Below, one piece after another: positions 1 through 14,585 of a DNA stretch of 64,000 nucleotides. The notes below the pieces were generated by a model. It saw nothing but the letters and a program-made list of their open reading frames with translations. It searched no databases and was not told where the DNA came from. Both the position numbers and the translations under genes were made by a program. How positions within the stretch are numbered: the first letter of the stretch is position 1; each line of letters starts with the position of its first letter. This DNA comes from Eudromia elegans (lineage: Eukaryota; Chordata; Aves; Tinamiformes; Tinamidae), in the NCBI GenBank assembly GCA_003342815.1, contig PTEX01000060.1, positions 3,990,689-4,054,688 of the forward strand, read 5' to 3'.

Positions 1-1860
1 GTAGAAGACATCTTTATACAAATGAGAAAAAGGACTAGAAATGTTTCTACATATAAATACAGAATTTTCATTAGGGAACTAAGCAAATTGTCTAAACACA
101 ATAATCAAAGTAGTTTTGAATCCAAATTAGCTCAAGTGTGAAACACAATTTTTCAGATCGATTTCCTCCTCAAAGAGATACATTTGGTAACTACATTTGC
201 AAGCAGAGCCAGTGCCAAAACAAAGCAACTCTAATGGCATACTTAAGTGATCTAGAGAGGAAAAGAGAATGATAACTATTCCAGTCTGAGCCACTAAGTG
301 ACATTTTAGCTTCCAGAAGGATGTTACATAACCATGATGAACTCTAGAACTGAGTGAATACTTAATTTTGCAGTTATCAAAAAAAAAAATCTATATTAGC
401 TGTTTAAGACAAAATGTGGCAACAGCATTTGTTCCAAATTTCTACTCTCAGCAAATCTACTTGCACCAAACTGATTTAGAAGAGGGAGTTTGCTACAGTA
501 GACTTCTCAGCAGCTTCAGTCAGGTCCTCTCAAAAAGGGGGCATGGGATTCTAGAATATATATTTATCATAATTAGCAAAATAAAGAGAACTCCAATTAA
601 CAAGTCTTCCTCTGCATATAATGTTATCCTAAGAGCTAGATACACTAACTCAGGAAATCATTTGTGGAGGAGTTAAAGAAATTTGAGAAGACTCTCTCTG
701 TTCAGAGCTTTGTATTTAACAAGGAATGCGATATAATCTTACTTATATTAGATAAGGAGGATAAAAAGGCATAAGGCATGTTTAATATAACACAGAGTAA
801 CTTGCTTTACAGCCAGCAATTTATATTTTCATTTTGTCAAGTTGCATCTTGTCTCTTCCTCTGACAGCAGGACGACTAACAGGGTTGTTTTCTTACCTAT
901 AAACTGTACTATTTTCTAGCTGCAATCCTTAGAAATCATTTTGGGTCTTCATCAGTAATTCCGTGCACTCAGTATTATTGCCTCAGGTATCTCTTAACTT
1001 TTAGATGCACTCCTATGGTAACTGTGACTAACCTTTACTGCTTGCTGTTGAGCACTACAAAAACCAAGAGTTTATACAAAGTTAATCCCAGCCTAAACCT
1101 AGAATAGAAATAGTTTCCGACAAACAGCTACTCCAACAAGGTCTTCTCTGAGTAACACTGGTTTTAAACCATATTTGTCAAAGGCATCACTGAAATTGAA
1201 CAAAAGTTTTAAAATAAATGAAGGATAGTTCACAAAACAGTAAGTTGCATCAACACAATTTGATTTTTTTTTTTAAATAGTTCCTCTTAATTTCCACCAA
1301 TTTACCAATCTGATCCAACATTTACAATGATTATTCAACATTTGTCACAATTTCAAATGCCAGCTAAGCTATTATATTTGCATTCAATTTCCTAAAAAGG
1401 AACTGAATTGTTTACCATATCCATTTTTGCCTTTAAACTTAACAAGCATCGCCATCACACTATTGAGACTCACATCAAAATGCAGTTAAAATTCATCTCA
1501 ACAGTTCCCACCACATATCATAAATATAATTCTCTAATTTCAATCATGTTTGTCTCATTTCTCCAGAAATAGTTACACAAAAGTAAGCATGCCAGCATGT
1601 CAGACAGACAAGCTGCAACAGTTGAGAAACTGCATATATTAACAGTACTATCCAACCAACATTCTGCTTATCTGCTAGTCTAATCAGATACATTTCTTCT
1701 TGAGAAAAGAAGAGAGACCTTAAGCAGTTCCATTCATCCAGAAAATATCAAGTTATGCTTTCAGACAAGAGAACTTACTGGCATCTTTTCAAGCTTAACC
1801 AGCAAAATAACCTGAAGTGGCAAAATATTATAGCAGAATGGGGAAAAAAATACATATCCT

Positions 1861-1950
1861 TAGGATCACAGAACTACAGAATAAGTGGGCTGACCTGCTC
1901 AAGATCAACTAATCCAACCCCCTGCTTGAATATGGTTCAAGAAGACCAGT
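1861..1950 (-). mobile_element. CR1 3'-end relic
   Basis: On the plus strand this short segment reads ATCACAGAACTACAGAATA, then a gap, then AGATCAACTAATCCAACCCC followed by CTGCTT. This is the reverse complement of a diverged CR1 3' end (TCATAGAATCA..., then the AGATCATCTAGTCCAACCCC block). Only about 90 bases can be recognised, and the middle part is altered. It is an old fragment inside PICALM intron 1, in the same orientation as the gene. Confidence 0.7.
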
Positions 1951-3861
1951 GAGGTTTTCTAAGCTCTGACAAGATACTGCTGAGCTTTGACTAAACCAAT
2001 GGGTTGTTGAGGTCAACAGCCATCTGAGGAACAAGCTTCTTACAGTGCCATCCACTTGTGGTACCAGGGACAATAGTTTTTGATTATATTTACGATTTTA
2101 CCTCCTCTTTTTTATAGAAACCTCAGCTTAAAATGATCTCCCCTTACTACCTCAACTATCTGCACTTTTTATCGTTTCAAATGCTAGCTACTTTATTTTC
2201 ACAGAGCCTCCTAATCTAGGCCAGATTTATCACAACTCAACCACTCTCCAATCAGAGAAACAAAGGAAGTTTGGACAGGACCTCAGTTCTGCCATTCCCT
2301 GCCTGCTCTCGGATACAACTTTGCACAAGTAACAGTGCCACAAAACAGGGCGGTCTCAGCCTGGTTCCCTACCTAACCCACACACTTTCATTCCTTACCT
2401 TATGCCAGCTCTGAAACATGGAAAATCATTAGCAAAGAGGAAAAACAATCCCATACTTTTTCCATGGGCTTACAAGACCAAAAAAGTTCACAGAAGGGCA
2501 GACAATTGGAAAAATAAAAATCATTAGAGTACGAGGTAATTAAATGCAGAAGTGAAGACAATCTTTGCCACTTAAAATATCTTCTGATTTGATTGCAAAG
2601 CTTTGCAGTTAATGCAGTTTTTCCCCCTGTGCTGATCTACTTCTCAAAAAGTCATGGCACCAAAAGGTGCCCAAATGTCTGTTACCCACATGGATCAGGA
2701 TGGGTTGCAGTAGGGGAGAATAATTTATGTAGGATTATTTTAAAATTTTAAACAAAAAAATAGATAAGTTATCTTTTGAAGATTTCATTTTCCAAGTCCT
2801 CTCCTGTGCCTCCAACTTCTATGTCTGTCATTTTGCAGTAGGCTGATTTTCTTAGAGAGACCTGCCAGAGATTTAAGAGATTATTGAGCTAGCATCAGAA
2901 ATTTCATTTCAGATGATACTTATCAGGTCATGCCAATTTGAAATCATCGAAACTAAATATTGCTTAGCATTTTTCCGTATTAAAAAACAATTTTTTTTTT
3001 CCTTGTGAAGAATAATTGTAATAAATATCTGGTCACGATTAACTCTGTTATGAAAGCTAAAAATTAAATAAAAAAGGTCTGTTAATGCCTGAGTCATTTC
3101 AGTTAGTTTTTCTCCTCTTTAAAAAATAATAATAAAAACTGTACATTTCCAAGCTTATTCTTAAGGTGACTTCACAACCTCATCCATAAATAAAGGGCAT
3201 GGAACTCTACAGTGGATAAACCTTCTCACCTTTTCGGTTAAAAAAAAATCTAAAATGATTATCCATTAGTGATCTCACATATTTCGAAAAATTAACTGTT
3301 TTGACACCATATTTCACAAGGATTTTTGCTGGTATTGTGTTTTCAGCACAACTTACTAAGATGTCAATTTAGAGAATGACTTATAAGTATTTCTACATAC
3401 AGAAAAGAGCTGCCTTTTTTTTTGACAAATCTATCATGCAGACAGATTTTAATAAAAATTTACTGAAGATTTTTCTGTAGTGAAGTCATGCTCAATGACT
3501 ACAGCTAAAAAAATAAAAAAGTTGTCACTAGAGCTATAATAGGCATGAATATGGAAACAATGATTCACAAAGAATATGAATATGAGGTTTTATTATTTTT
3601 TTTTTTAATCAGCTCAGTCTAAAAGGGAGGATTCATGGCTCACTACAATCATTTCAGGATGAGAAAATCTGACATTGAATCATATAATCCTTCCAAAGTG
3701 TGATAATATTGCCCTACTTACACACCCAAATTACATGAAGCAAATAGTCTCTATCTTGGAGACCTTGAAAAAGTTAAAAATCTTTCAAGTGTATCATTAT
3801 TTACACCAAGTTTTTCAAAGCTAAGGATCTGTCCATATAATGGCAAACATCTGGCAAACTA

Positions 3862-4703
3862 AAGGGCACCCAGAGCAAGTCTGCAGACAATACCAAACTT
3901 GGTGGAGTGGCCGAAACTCTGGAGGGCTGTGCTGCCATTCAGAGGGACTTGGACAGGATGGAGAGTTGGGCAGAGAGGAACCTCAAGAGGTTCTAAAAGG
4001 ACAAGTGCTGGGTCCTGCACATCAGGAGGAATAACTCCGGGCACCAGGATAGATCAGGGGCTGACCTCCTGAAAACCAACTCCCTGCAGAAGGATTTGGG
4101 AATCCTGGTTGACAAGTTAACCATGAGTCTGCAGTGTGCTCTCATAGCCAAGAAGGCCAATGGGGTCCTGGCCTGTATCAGGAGGAGCACTGCCAGCAGG
4201 TCAAGGGAGGGGATTCTGCCCCTCTGCTCAGCTCTGGTGAGGCTGCACCTGAAGTATTTGGTGCAGTTCTGGGCTCCCAAGTACAAGAGGGGCATGGAGC
4301 TTGTAGCGATGGTCCAGCGTAGAGCAGCTAGGGCCTGTTTAGCCTGGAGAAGACTGAGAGGGGATCTGATCAATATGTGCAAATACCTGAGGGGAGAATG
4401 CAGGGAGGAGAGGGCCAAACTCTTCTTGGTGGTGGTCAGTGACAGGAGAAAGGACACCGAGTACAAATTGAAACCCAGGCAGTTCCATGTCTATACGAGG
4501 AAGAATTTCTTGACCATGAGGGTGTCAGTGCCCTGGGACAAGCTGCCCAGAGAGGTTGTCGAGTCTCCTTCTCTGGAGATCTTCAAAACCCACTTGGATG
4601 CCACCCTGTGCCCCATGCTCTGGGTGTCCCTGCTGCAGCAGGGAGGTTGGACTAGATGATCTCTAGAGGTCCCTTCCGACCTCAACCATTCTGGGATTTT
4701 GTG
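3862..4703 (+). mobile_element. CR1 LINE, 5'-truncated copy
   Basis: The 3' part of a CR1 non-LTR retrotransposon, in plus orientation. The reading frame shows the C-terminal end of the reverse transcriptase [20 protein letters not shown], then ILVDKLTMSLQCALIAKKANGVLACI, and toward the end VPWDKLPREVVESPSLEIFK. A stop and a frame change near 3990-4040 break the frame, so it is a dead copy. The 3' tail has the diagnostic TTGGACTAGATGATCTCTAG, followed by two diverged 8-base units (ATTCTGGG, ATTTTGTG) at 4688-4703, as CR1 ends in ATTCTATG-type repeats. The 5' end, including endonuclease and catalytic RT motifs, is absent, as is usual for CR1. It sits within PICALM intron 1, antisense to the gene. 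Confidence 0.95.
4096..4659 (+). pseudogene. CR1 reverse transcriptase ORF fragment (C-terminal part)
   Basis: The longest uninterrupted piece (187 codons) of the CR1 ORF2 remnant within the element at 3862-4703. It covers the region C-terminal to the polymerase catalytic site, with typical stretches LVRLHLKYLVQFWAP, VQRRAARA and RLRGDLINMCKYLRG. No endonuclease or YADD-type catalytic motif is included, and the upstream frame is shifted, so it cannot make an active enzyme. It is not a host gene. Confidence 0.9.
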
Positions 4704-6106
4704 AACACATGCTCGTTATTCATTTTTGCTCCTTCACAATTTGACAAGGCTATCACTATCAATGAAATTTTAAAGAGAAAATGCCACATTCAATCTTAGT
4801 TTTCAATATGAAGAGACACACTTATTTCTGAGGTATGTGGGGGAAACCTATGAGCATAAGTGATCTTGATCACTAAAAGGCACAATTAGATGCACTACAT
4901 ACTAGTTCCTGCCCCATCCCCCTACCTGTATATTATTCCTGTTGGAAAATATCTGTAAACTTGGACCTTTCATACTGTCTTTACACACATGCTTAATAAT
5001 GAGCCTATGAATCACACTGTAAAGGTTATTCTCAACTACAAGATGAAAAATGCCTGCATCCGACAACCAGCCTGACAATTCTTGCACATGCAGTGCATTC
5101 AAACTGAGCATTTAACCTAATGGTGTATTTAAACTGGGGGAGAAGAATTTTTTTATTAGTGTTCACAAGCTGCTTTTGAAGCACTGAAAAGTGAGACTTT
5201 GAACAGTTATTTGTTTAAGTCAACACTTTCAGAGCACAACATTTGCGCAAACATTTGGGGATATATATACCTATGCTCTGAAGAGCTGGAAAGCAAACAT
5301 ACTCTTGGCTCTGCACAAACCGTGTTCTTTGGGAACACATTAGGACAGGTGTCAGGAGAGCTATTCTGATGGGGCAGGTTTTCATTCTGTATGATAGTCA
5401 TCTAAATCAATACTAACATAAATATTTAAGTATCCTACATAATAAAGGGTGGATAGGTACTGTAACATGACCATAGCACAGCCTACTAACTGGAACAGAT
5501 AAGCTGTTTTGTCAGCAGCAGACATTGCAGAACAATAAAATCCTCCCCTTAAGCATAACTCTATTGTTCAAGGGAAGAAGGTCGTTTATATAACTTATTT
5601 CAGTACCTAGCCAAATTGTGGCTCTAAGTTCCACAACTGTTAGTACCGCTATTTGAGATGAGGTTAAATGGACTTTAACACTTCCAGTCCTACATCCACA
5701 TGGATTCACATTCAATCCTTGGTAAACTGTACCCAAGGGAGGCCAAAGTACTTCCTGTACCACCCTGTAACATGAGTGGTTTCCTTAATGTTGCACTACA
5801 GAAACGGGAAAAGAAAACATGTGCCACTTAAGGTATTTTGCCAGTAAATACCTCTAGCATAGTTTCAAAATTCAAATAATTGCACTTGCTGCATACACAG
5901 AGTCTTCTCACAGTTTTAATATAGGTGATATCTGGATGTTTAAAGCCTAAATCACAATTCTAAAAGATTCATCAAAGCTTGTTGTAATGGTGCACCATTT
6001 ATCATGCAAATGCCAGTCTGATTTTCTCCCATGATGTTTCATTGAACATTTTTTCAAGCTACGAAGACCTTATGTAAAAACTCCAGTCACGCAATCACGC
6101 TATAAA

Positions 6107-6107
<1 letters not shown>

Positions 6108-6143
<36 letters not shown>
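6108..6143. repeat. Poly-A run (36 A)
   Basis: An uninterrupted run of 36 A in PICALM intron 1 (poly-U in the PICALM pre-mRNA). I see no LINE or retrocopy sequence directly upstream that it could be the tail of, so I call it a simple repeat. Confidence 0.95.
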
Positions 6144-6147
<4 letters not shown>

Positions 6148-9100
6148 AAACCATCCACACATAATTCTTTGTTTCCCCTCTTGAACAGCAGGGCTCTATC
6201 TTTTAGTTAAACAGACAAAATGAAAAGAAGAAATAAACAATGCCTTCTCACCTGATGTTTTCCTACTACAAGACTTGTCCTATGCATCTAGCTCTAAAAT
6301 TTATTCATTCTAAGGAAGTTGTTCAGGACATCTGTTAATCTCTTCCCAAGTTAAAAGACGACTTTTAAAGACTCCACTTTCTTCTGAGGAGGATCCAATT
6401 CAGAACAAGAACAGTGCTTTTCACCTGAAACCTTCTGAGTTGCAAGAGACATATTTGAGCAAAGGGAGCCACACCACTATTAGCCTGTCTCCAAAGAGGC
6501 TAAAAGAAATTACAGATAAAAGATACACATCCACCTTCCTACAGCAAAGTGTTTTGGTCAGACTATGACCTTTTCTACATCAAAGGTTTTTCAGTTTCTG
6601 GAAAGTGCTCGTGCTGGAACATGTCTCCTAATGTGCAACCTCCCAGACTCTGCAATGCCTCCAGCACACAGAGCAGCCCCACACCAATGGCCTCAGCAAA
6701 CTGGAAATTACATGGCAAAATAAATTTCATGTAATTACAGTTGCACATTGTAATTGTAAAAATATTTAAATGAATGGTAGGATATATTTCTTGGCAGGTG
6801 CTATCCTATATAACTTCACCTATGATAAAGGGTTTTTCCAGGTAATTACTGGTATTAAAAAAAATACAAAGCTCAATAACCCATGATTATGTGGGAATAT
6901 GTCTTATTTTGTGGAGAGTTTGTGCTAGTTTGGTATACAAAATAAGCTATACTGTCAGAAGACTTTAATAGTAGAACAGCATTTATGCTAGAGCCTTTTG
7001 ATATGGCAGAATTTTGGAACAAAAAATTGCACCAAATGATATTACTAAAACAGCAAAAATTTGAAGGGAGGATCATACCTTATATATGGCAAGTTAACTT
7101 GTAATTCAGTAGACATAAAGTTCCTATATATGTGTGATCAACAGGTCTAGTGCCTCAGGAGCAGTTTTTCTTCTATCTTTAAGGGACTTTATCAAAAATT
7201 CTATCAACCAAGACCGCATACTTTTGAACATCTATCTACAAAAGGCACCACAGGAGTAGTAACATGTTTTATGCCACAAATATTACAATGTAAACAGAAC
7301 TGTTCTGCAGACAGAAAGGCTTGTTTTTTGTATACCCATATGGAGTAGCATAATTGAAACTTGGCTATTTGTGAGGAAAAAGTAAAATCTGTGCACCTAG
7401 AATCAAAGAAATTAAGTCGTATTTAGTAATCATGCTGCTTTACAAGCTGGATGACTCCTTGTTGCTGAGATGACGAAAAAGAAGTCACCAAATCTCAATG
7501 AATTAACTGCAGCTCTTGAGCTAAGAGCTTGTAAACCATGGCAGAATTAGCTGAACAAGTGGAAAGAGGTGAAAAGGGAAGAAATAGGTAAAGAGGTAGA
7601 AAAAAAAAAAGAAGGTCACAAAATAAAAATAATAATAAAAAAATTCTGCTGATTAACTATACCACTAATAAACAACAGAAAAAATATCCTGTAGACTCTT
7701 CAGGATTTTACCATGAGAATCTCTCCCCAATTACAGTGCAGGTTGGTGTGCGAGGAAAAGAAACACTTGTTCAGAACTTGCCGAAAAGTTTTCATTATCA
7801 AATCTCTGCTGACAGACCAAAAGGGAAAGCAATTTAAACTGTTTGCTTATCCTATGACAATCTTTTCCTGAAAAAAAAAAAGCTGTGGCAAATAACTTCA
7901 TTTGCATGTGCAAACAAGTACACACACAAACTTCAAATATTTACTATTTAAAGAAAATTGAACACCAATCTTCTCCTACAAAGTGACTGGCAGGAAATCA
8001 CACAAGATGGCACAGGTTTACATAGTCAGGTTCTTTGAGTTAGCCCTCTGGAGAACAAATAGGTTGTTTTGTAGTCCCCACTGCTCTACAAAACAGTCTG
8101 AATATGCAGTATTATGGAATATGTCCAAGACTTTGTTTCTCAGGGCCGAAAAACGGCAAGTGAAGTAGTCAAATGTGTGATCCAGCAAAAGGGTTAACAG
8201 TAACCAAGTTAAAAATGAATTCAAGGCATCAGCTTACAAAACAGGTTGCTTTCCCTTCAATTCCTTGCTCTCTCCCCTTAATCCCACAAGCAATTTCCTC
8301 ATGTGAAAGGCCACTGACACACCAGCCATTTATATTTGACTTTGTATATTCCTAAGAGAGACTGACCTTCAACATTCCCAACAGGGATAAGAGGAAGAAG
8401 TCCAACACCAAACAAACCGTTCCTTTTCTACTAAGATATTCTGAGACTTATACTTTCCTGTTTTGTTAATAATGTGTCACTGCTTTGTAAAGTACCCATT
8501 TATTTTTTATCAGCTAAAATTCAAAGACACTCAGATCTCAAGTGCTTCTTGGAGACATTTTGACACAAGCCCTGCCAACTTCCTAGCCTATTCCACATTT
8601 TGCACTTGAAGGTGAGCTACATTTCTCTGATGTTTCTCATTGACAGCACTGCTCACATCTTTACTTTAGTCAAAGATAGGATCAGTTTTTGACATGAATG
8701 GTTAACAAACTGGATAAAATAGAGAAGATCAAAGAGGAAAAACAATCAGTTCTACCCCATCAAAACAGAGGTATGTTCATAAAATGTTTAAATTGACATT
8801 CATGTATTGCAAGTGCACAGCTCTCCCATGGAGAAAGGCAGTCAATAAGGGAACAGCTAAAATCCTCCAAGCTATAAATAGAATTGTGGAAAATGCCTGC
8901 CTAATTTAGTCTCTACTTCCCTCTTCAATTTAGTCTTAACATCTCCCACGAGATATTTCAAGCTCCCTGAGCAAACAAAACTCATCCTGGCTCAACTGAG
9001 TTGAGTTTCATTGCATGTTTAAACAGCCCCCTTTAACAAGGGCACGACAGCTAAGCAGTTAAAACCACCTTCCCAGCTCATGGCAAAGTTGTTTTAGAAT

Positions 9101-10212
9101 AAAAGTTTGGATATATTGTTATTTAAGCAAGGGTGGAGGTGAAGTGGTCTTCATAAATATGGGAGATTAAAATGAGATGTCATTTTTTAGCATTGTACAT
9201 GAAGCTCTATTGTTTTTTTAAAAAAAATAAGTGCCTTTCAAAGAGAAATCCACCCTGTTACCATTATAACACTGGCCTGCTTGAGCTGCATGAATACAAG
9301 CCAGTTCTTCCTCTCATCATCCAATTTTAAAAGAGGTATCTCATATACATTTCTTTAGTGGTGATGTGGTTATTAAGTTCCACAGAGTTTTACAGGAACA
9401 AACACGGAGAGTTAAACCCCTTAAGACTGAACCTAGATGAGTAACCGAAGCTGTAAACAGCAAGATCTCCACATTGCACGGCCTCCAGACTGGAATTTTG
9501 GTATTTGCTGTGCACTAAGACAAGCCTCTGTCACAAAGATCTTGTACAGTAAACAAAAGACCAAAGCAAAAGTAAGTGTTACAGTATCTTGTGTCAGCCT
9601 TATTGCATCCCAAGAGGCTCAACCTATTCCTGTCTACAATTGCTCCTCATTAACAACTTTAAGGAAATGAAGAAAGCATCTAGTCAGATCTGGTCTAGTC
9701 TATTCAGGGATAACCAATTCAGAAGAAAAGTCTCCTCATAAAATAAATGCCTGTAAACACACCCACAGAATCATGGAAATGCAAGAGTTTCAAACTCATA
9801 ACACTGAAATTCCAAACACAGGAAGTTCAAAGGACCACAGTGTTCCACGGCATCTGAGAACTAACAGGAAAGCTTTTCTGGGTTTCATCCACTCCCATGC
9901 CAAAATTAGAGCATTAAAACAATCTTCACATACTCCATACTTTCCAAGGGACAGTAATAACTAAAAAAAAAATGTGTTCAAATATACTTGAAGTATATTC
10001 AATAGATTTAAAAGCTACTACTGTTGTAGCAAGGAATTCTAATTGCATCAGGAAGAAAGTTTGATCTAGTTCCCTATTAACGATCAAGAACTTTAAAAAG
10101 AAGTCCATATTCAGACCATTTTCCCCTACCCAGCATAATACACTTTCCTCTGGGTTGTTTTGGGTTTTTTTTTTGTTTGTTTGTTTGGGTGGTTTTTTTT
10201 TTTTTTTTTTTT

Positions 10213-10237
10213 NNNNNNNNNNNNNNNNNNNNNNNNN
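10213..10237. other. Assembly gap (25 N)
   Basis: A run of 25 N. The 33 bases before it (10180-10212, TTTGTTTGGGTGG then 20 T) are the same as the 34 bases after it (10238-10271, TTTGTTTGGGTGG then 21 T). This is what unmerged overlapping contig ends look like, so the gap is probably false and the flank is duplicated in the assembly. Confidence 0.95.
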
Positions 10238-10633
10238 TTTGTTTGGGTGGTTTTTTTTTTTTTTTTTTTTTAATTCTTTGCACCTCCATTAGATGCCTTG
10301 AACCTTTCCATCACAGATTCAATCCAAAGCAACAGCTTACTGTGCATTTCATACTCATTAGTAATAACTACATCCCAACAAGGTGAAGATGTTCATATTT
10401 GGTTTCCTTTGCCTCTTCTTTCATTCTCATGCTTAGAATCCACTTGAAATACATTTTTGATACTCTAATTCTGCAATGTTATAGTAACACCTATAACCAA
10501 AAGGCAAGGAGACTCCTGAGAAATGCAACTGCTGTTGAATTCAAAATACATAGTAATATACTCCAGAAAATGTTATAAAAACCCTTCTATTCAAATTCAC
10601 TAGCTTGAATGGAAGACAGCTAATGAGATTAGA

Positions 10634-10669
10634 GTGTGTGTGTATATATATATAAATATATATATATAA
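10634..10669. repeat. TG/TA dinucleotide repeat
   Basis: A short TG tract running into TATA repeats with one AAA interruption, within PICALM intron 1. Simple repeat with no further function visible. Confidence 0.85.
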
Positions 10670-13600
10670 CTGAAAATGACATACATTGCCATCCTGAGAA
10701 CCAATACAAAATTATGCATCAACCTCTTATTCCTTTAAAGAAACTTACAAACTGAGATAAGCACTATTATGTGAATATTATATGTAAATATCTCTTACGA
10801 TGCAGGAAAAAAGGCATTTCATCCATTTTATAAGCTAAATTGAATTAAGCTAATTTTATATAAATATAAAAATTAATGAAGAATTGCTTTATCTATAGCT
10901 CCATACAGTTGCTAAACAAAGTAAATATTCCTAACATAGACTGATTTTTTTAAATAGAAGATTGTTACGCTTGTCATAACAACAGGCTTGCTAAATTATG
11001 AATACCAGTAGTTTCCAGCAAATAGAAATAGACTATTAAATCCAATCAAATTGCACTGCTACTCATAGTACAGTGGCTTAACCACAACACTTGAAACCAT
11101 TTTTTAAACATTTCCTATCAAAAACAAGTCAGGCTGAGGATTCACAAAGAGCTGTGAATCAGAAGAGTTTATGAAGTTTTTTGCAGTAGTAGTACAATAC
11201 ATAGAATTAAAACAAAAAACACCACACATCTGTAATGCAAGGGCCAGGTGCAGAAGTACGGCTACATCACATTATAGCTGCTCAAGAACATCAAGACATT
11301 TTTATTACTTGATAGCTACAATACTGAGTCTTCTAAATCTGGCAGATACTACTATAATCAAGTAGTTATAGACAATTAGAGCTTCTGTAAGTGGATTTAC
11401 GGTCAGGTTAAAGGTGCAGTAAACCTTCTAAGTAAAACATATATTAACTTATGTTTGAAACTTGAGATTAGTTTCCATTCAGTCCAGAATACCAGGATTT
11501 TGTTTTGTTTTTCCCTCTCTGAGCTACACTAATCGAGGAATGATATGAATTTTATTACCACCTCTTTTTCCAATCGACTTGCTAAAAACATGTCTTTAGA
11601 TGTTAACAAGGGGTGGGGAAGGAGTATTTTTATATATTTTTTTTCCAAGTGGAAGTAGTATTGTAAAATTATATCTGAACTTTAATATTTTTGCATTAGA
11701 TTGTATAAAATTAACCATTAAAATTGAGAAAAGTTAGCAATTATTGACATGTGTTGCTGTCACAGTGTAAAGGCAACTGGGATTGTTAAGCAGTGTGCTA
11801 CTGCAAGTACCTTACTTAAATACATGGAATACCAGAGTGCAATTCCAACCAGTGAAAACTTACCACTTCCTGTATAGGTAAAAAATATACTGTTGCTATA
11901 TGACGGCATTTAAGAAAGTATGAGCATTACACTCAAGGGCTCTGCTTGGGAGAGTAAAAAACATCAATTGAAAATTTGAGAAGTGTCTTTTTAAGAGAAA
12001 AAGTGGAAAAGAGAAAAAGAGTTGATGTGTAGAGATCTTCAAGCAACCAACACAAGTATGGAGAAAATTAGGCAAGAGTGCTCAGAATTAGAACAAAATA
12101 CACCTGACTACCTTTTCTTTTAAATTTTATAGACTACTGATAGGTTATGACATGAATCCAAACAAAACCACAGGATTTTGAGATGGGTGACAGCCAAAAT
12201 TCCTAATCCTGCTTTTCTGCTGCTTCAGGCTTGTTCACTCTAGCTCTATGCTAAGAATTGAAACCCCAAGTTACTTTTGCTATAGATCTTGTCACTGTGT
12301 ACCTTCTGTTTTCAAGTCAAAATTATAAAAATCTAATTTATTCATAGATAATATTGCAAGTACCTCAGATAAACATTACATGAACAAAACTCTTTCAGCA
12401 AAAGATCACAAGGAGGTTTAGTCAAAATTGGATATTTTAGTATACTCGTTAAGCTTTTCATAAAGTTTAAAATCATTTTCACAGAGAGTTAGATATTGCA
12501 ACAAAGTTTTACTTCAGTTCTCTCATTCAGCAATGTTCAGTTCATTTGCCACATATTACTCATAACTTGGATCTGTCATTAGTAGACTTGAGTATCACAA
12601 GTTAACTCTAAATTTGCTAATACTATTTTCAGGTTTAGGAACTAAAAACCAATTAATATCTTTCCAATAGGAAGCCAAAGGTGAAATGCAAAATTCTACC
12701 TACGTCAAGGTTACACCAATTAAGTTCACGTTTCAAAATGTGAGCATCCAGAGAAGACACAGTCTGTAAAAAAATTTCTTACCTCAAACTATGCAAGAAA
12801 ACTTTCAGATCCAAATTATAACTACTTTGAAAAGTTAAGACTTCAGCTTCAGTTAGGAAATCTAAAGGTTCAAGTTCTCATATTGATGGACATATAAACC
12901 AGATATTGGGCACAAAGCAAAGTTTGCACCGCTGCATCAAAGAGGAGCATGCCAGAGACTTACAAACCAAAAAGAATATTTGAAATTATTGGTTTAAATT
13001 TATACTAAGAAGTGTTTGTAAACAATTGGTCCACTGCAGGATATCAAGACTTTATTTTAAAAGTCATTTATAAGAACACATCCTATTGCTTCTCAAACCT
13101 TCAAGAAACAGTTCCTGCAAGGTTTACACAAAATACAAGTATGCATGTCAGACTAATATGGTCTTTTAATACTCAAGCATCAATTACTCTTCAACAGGAA
13201 AAATATTTTAAAGACAACGAGAAAGATAAGTTTAAGAAGGCTTACCAATCTCTTAATAAAAATATTGAAGTTAAAAATATTAAACATTAGAAATTATGTC
13301 TTCTTCAGAAAAGGCATGCAGTACTTTCTGTGGAGAGTAAGATGTCAACAACATCTTATAAGTGACTTTTCCCAACATATCACTAGGATCACCTGCTATA
13401 TAGTCTACTTACATACTTTACAGGAGGCATTCTATACACAAAACAGAAAGGAAAAATCCATGTAGGAAAAGGTATATATTTTGTAATATTATACAAACTA
13501 ATGGTACTTCGTAAACAAAGTGATAAAGCACAGTTTAAAACTCTCACATCTCCAGAGAGAAAACTGTCCTTAAATTTAGAAACTAAAAATCAAAATAGAT

Positions 13601-14568
13601 CATTAGGCCACAGTTCGATCTGCAAAAGAACTGTTTGACAAAGCATCACTTTTAGAAGTTGTGACCCATAAAAAAACATAATAAGAGCAATAGCTCAAAG
13701 TTATATGACAATCAAATAACCACACCTGATGCAAAACAATGACAGGAGTAAGATTCACAGTAAGCTGACTGCAGGTGTCCTATAGCTTATCCTTCTTAGT
13801 TCCTGCCTCTTACTTCATATGAAGTAGAATACTGCTGCAGGCTAAGGAAAATAAAACAACAGCTGCAGAACTAAATGGCTATTCTTTCTGCAAATGAACA
13901 GCTGTGGTAGAAAATTGGCCCTCCGGCAGTCTAGAGAGGAGTATGATAGTTCTCATACTCCAGTAGAAGACACGAGTGAATATTCCAAAAATATTCTAGT
14001 AAAAGAATTTGGAAAAGTTGACTAGCGAAGAAATTCTAAAGGAGTCTTGGGAAAGGGATGAATACTTTGAAAGAAAATCATGGGTTATGCAATTATCTAT
14101 GTTTGAAATAAATACAGATATACAGGACAGTTTTAAGTACATATAACCATGGGCTGCCTCCAGAAATCAATTATGAACTGGGAAGCAAAAAGCAAGAAGA
14201 ACTTCAGGTAAACCTGAGAAACAGACAGAAAACAATTTTCCCCCAATACTATAAATGGAATTAAGACAATCTGTATTGGAGAACACAGCAACATTTGGAG
14301 AAGATAGGAGTTAACTGAATTACTGAAATAGCCCAGTTTGGCTTCAATACTAAAAAAGCCAGGCTAGCATTTAAAACATGAAACTCCCCAGCTTCACTAT
14401 AAACTTCCTGTGGGATACGAGGGAAAACACCAAGTCTCTGCATCTCAGTTCTCTGAGAAATCCTCCATTTTCCCTCTTACTTGAAAGAAGGCCTGTCCCC
14501 AGCAGAGATATCATAAAGCAAGTCTAATTGGGTCTTTATTTGTGTTAGTTGAAGGCTACAAACAAATT

Positions 14569-14585
14569 AAAAAAAAAAAAAAAAA
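14569..14585. repeat. Poly-A run (17 A)
   Basis: A simple homopolymer in PICALM intron 1. No retrotransposon body is recognisable next to it. Confidence 0.9.

Noticed and set aside
3840-4466. Frames on both strands within the CR1 element other than the RT frame
   Set aside because: They are out-of-frame or antisense readings of the CR1 reverse transcriptase remnant.
9768-9840. CACAGAATCATGGAAATGCA resembling a reversed CR1 end
   Set aside because: Only the first dozen bases fit; the downstream GTTGGAAGGGACC-type block is absent.
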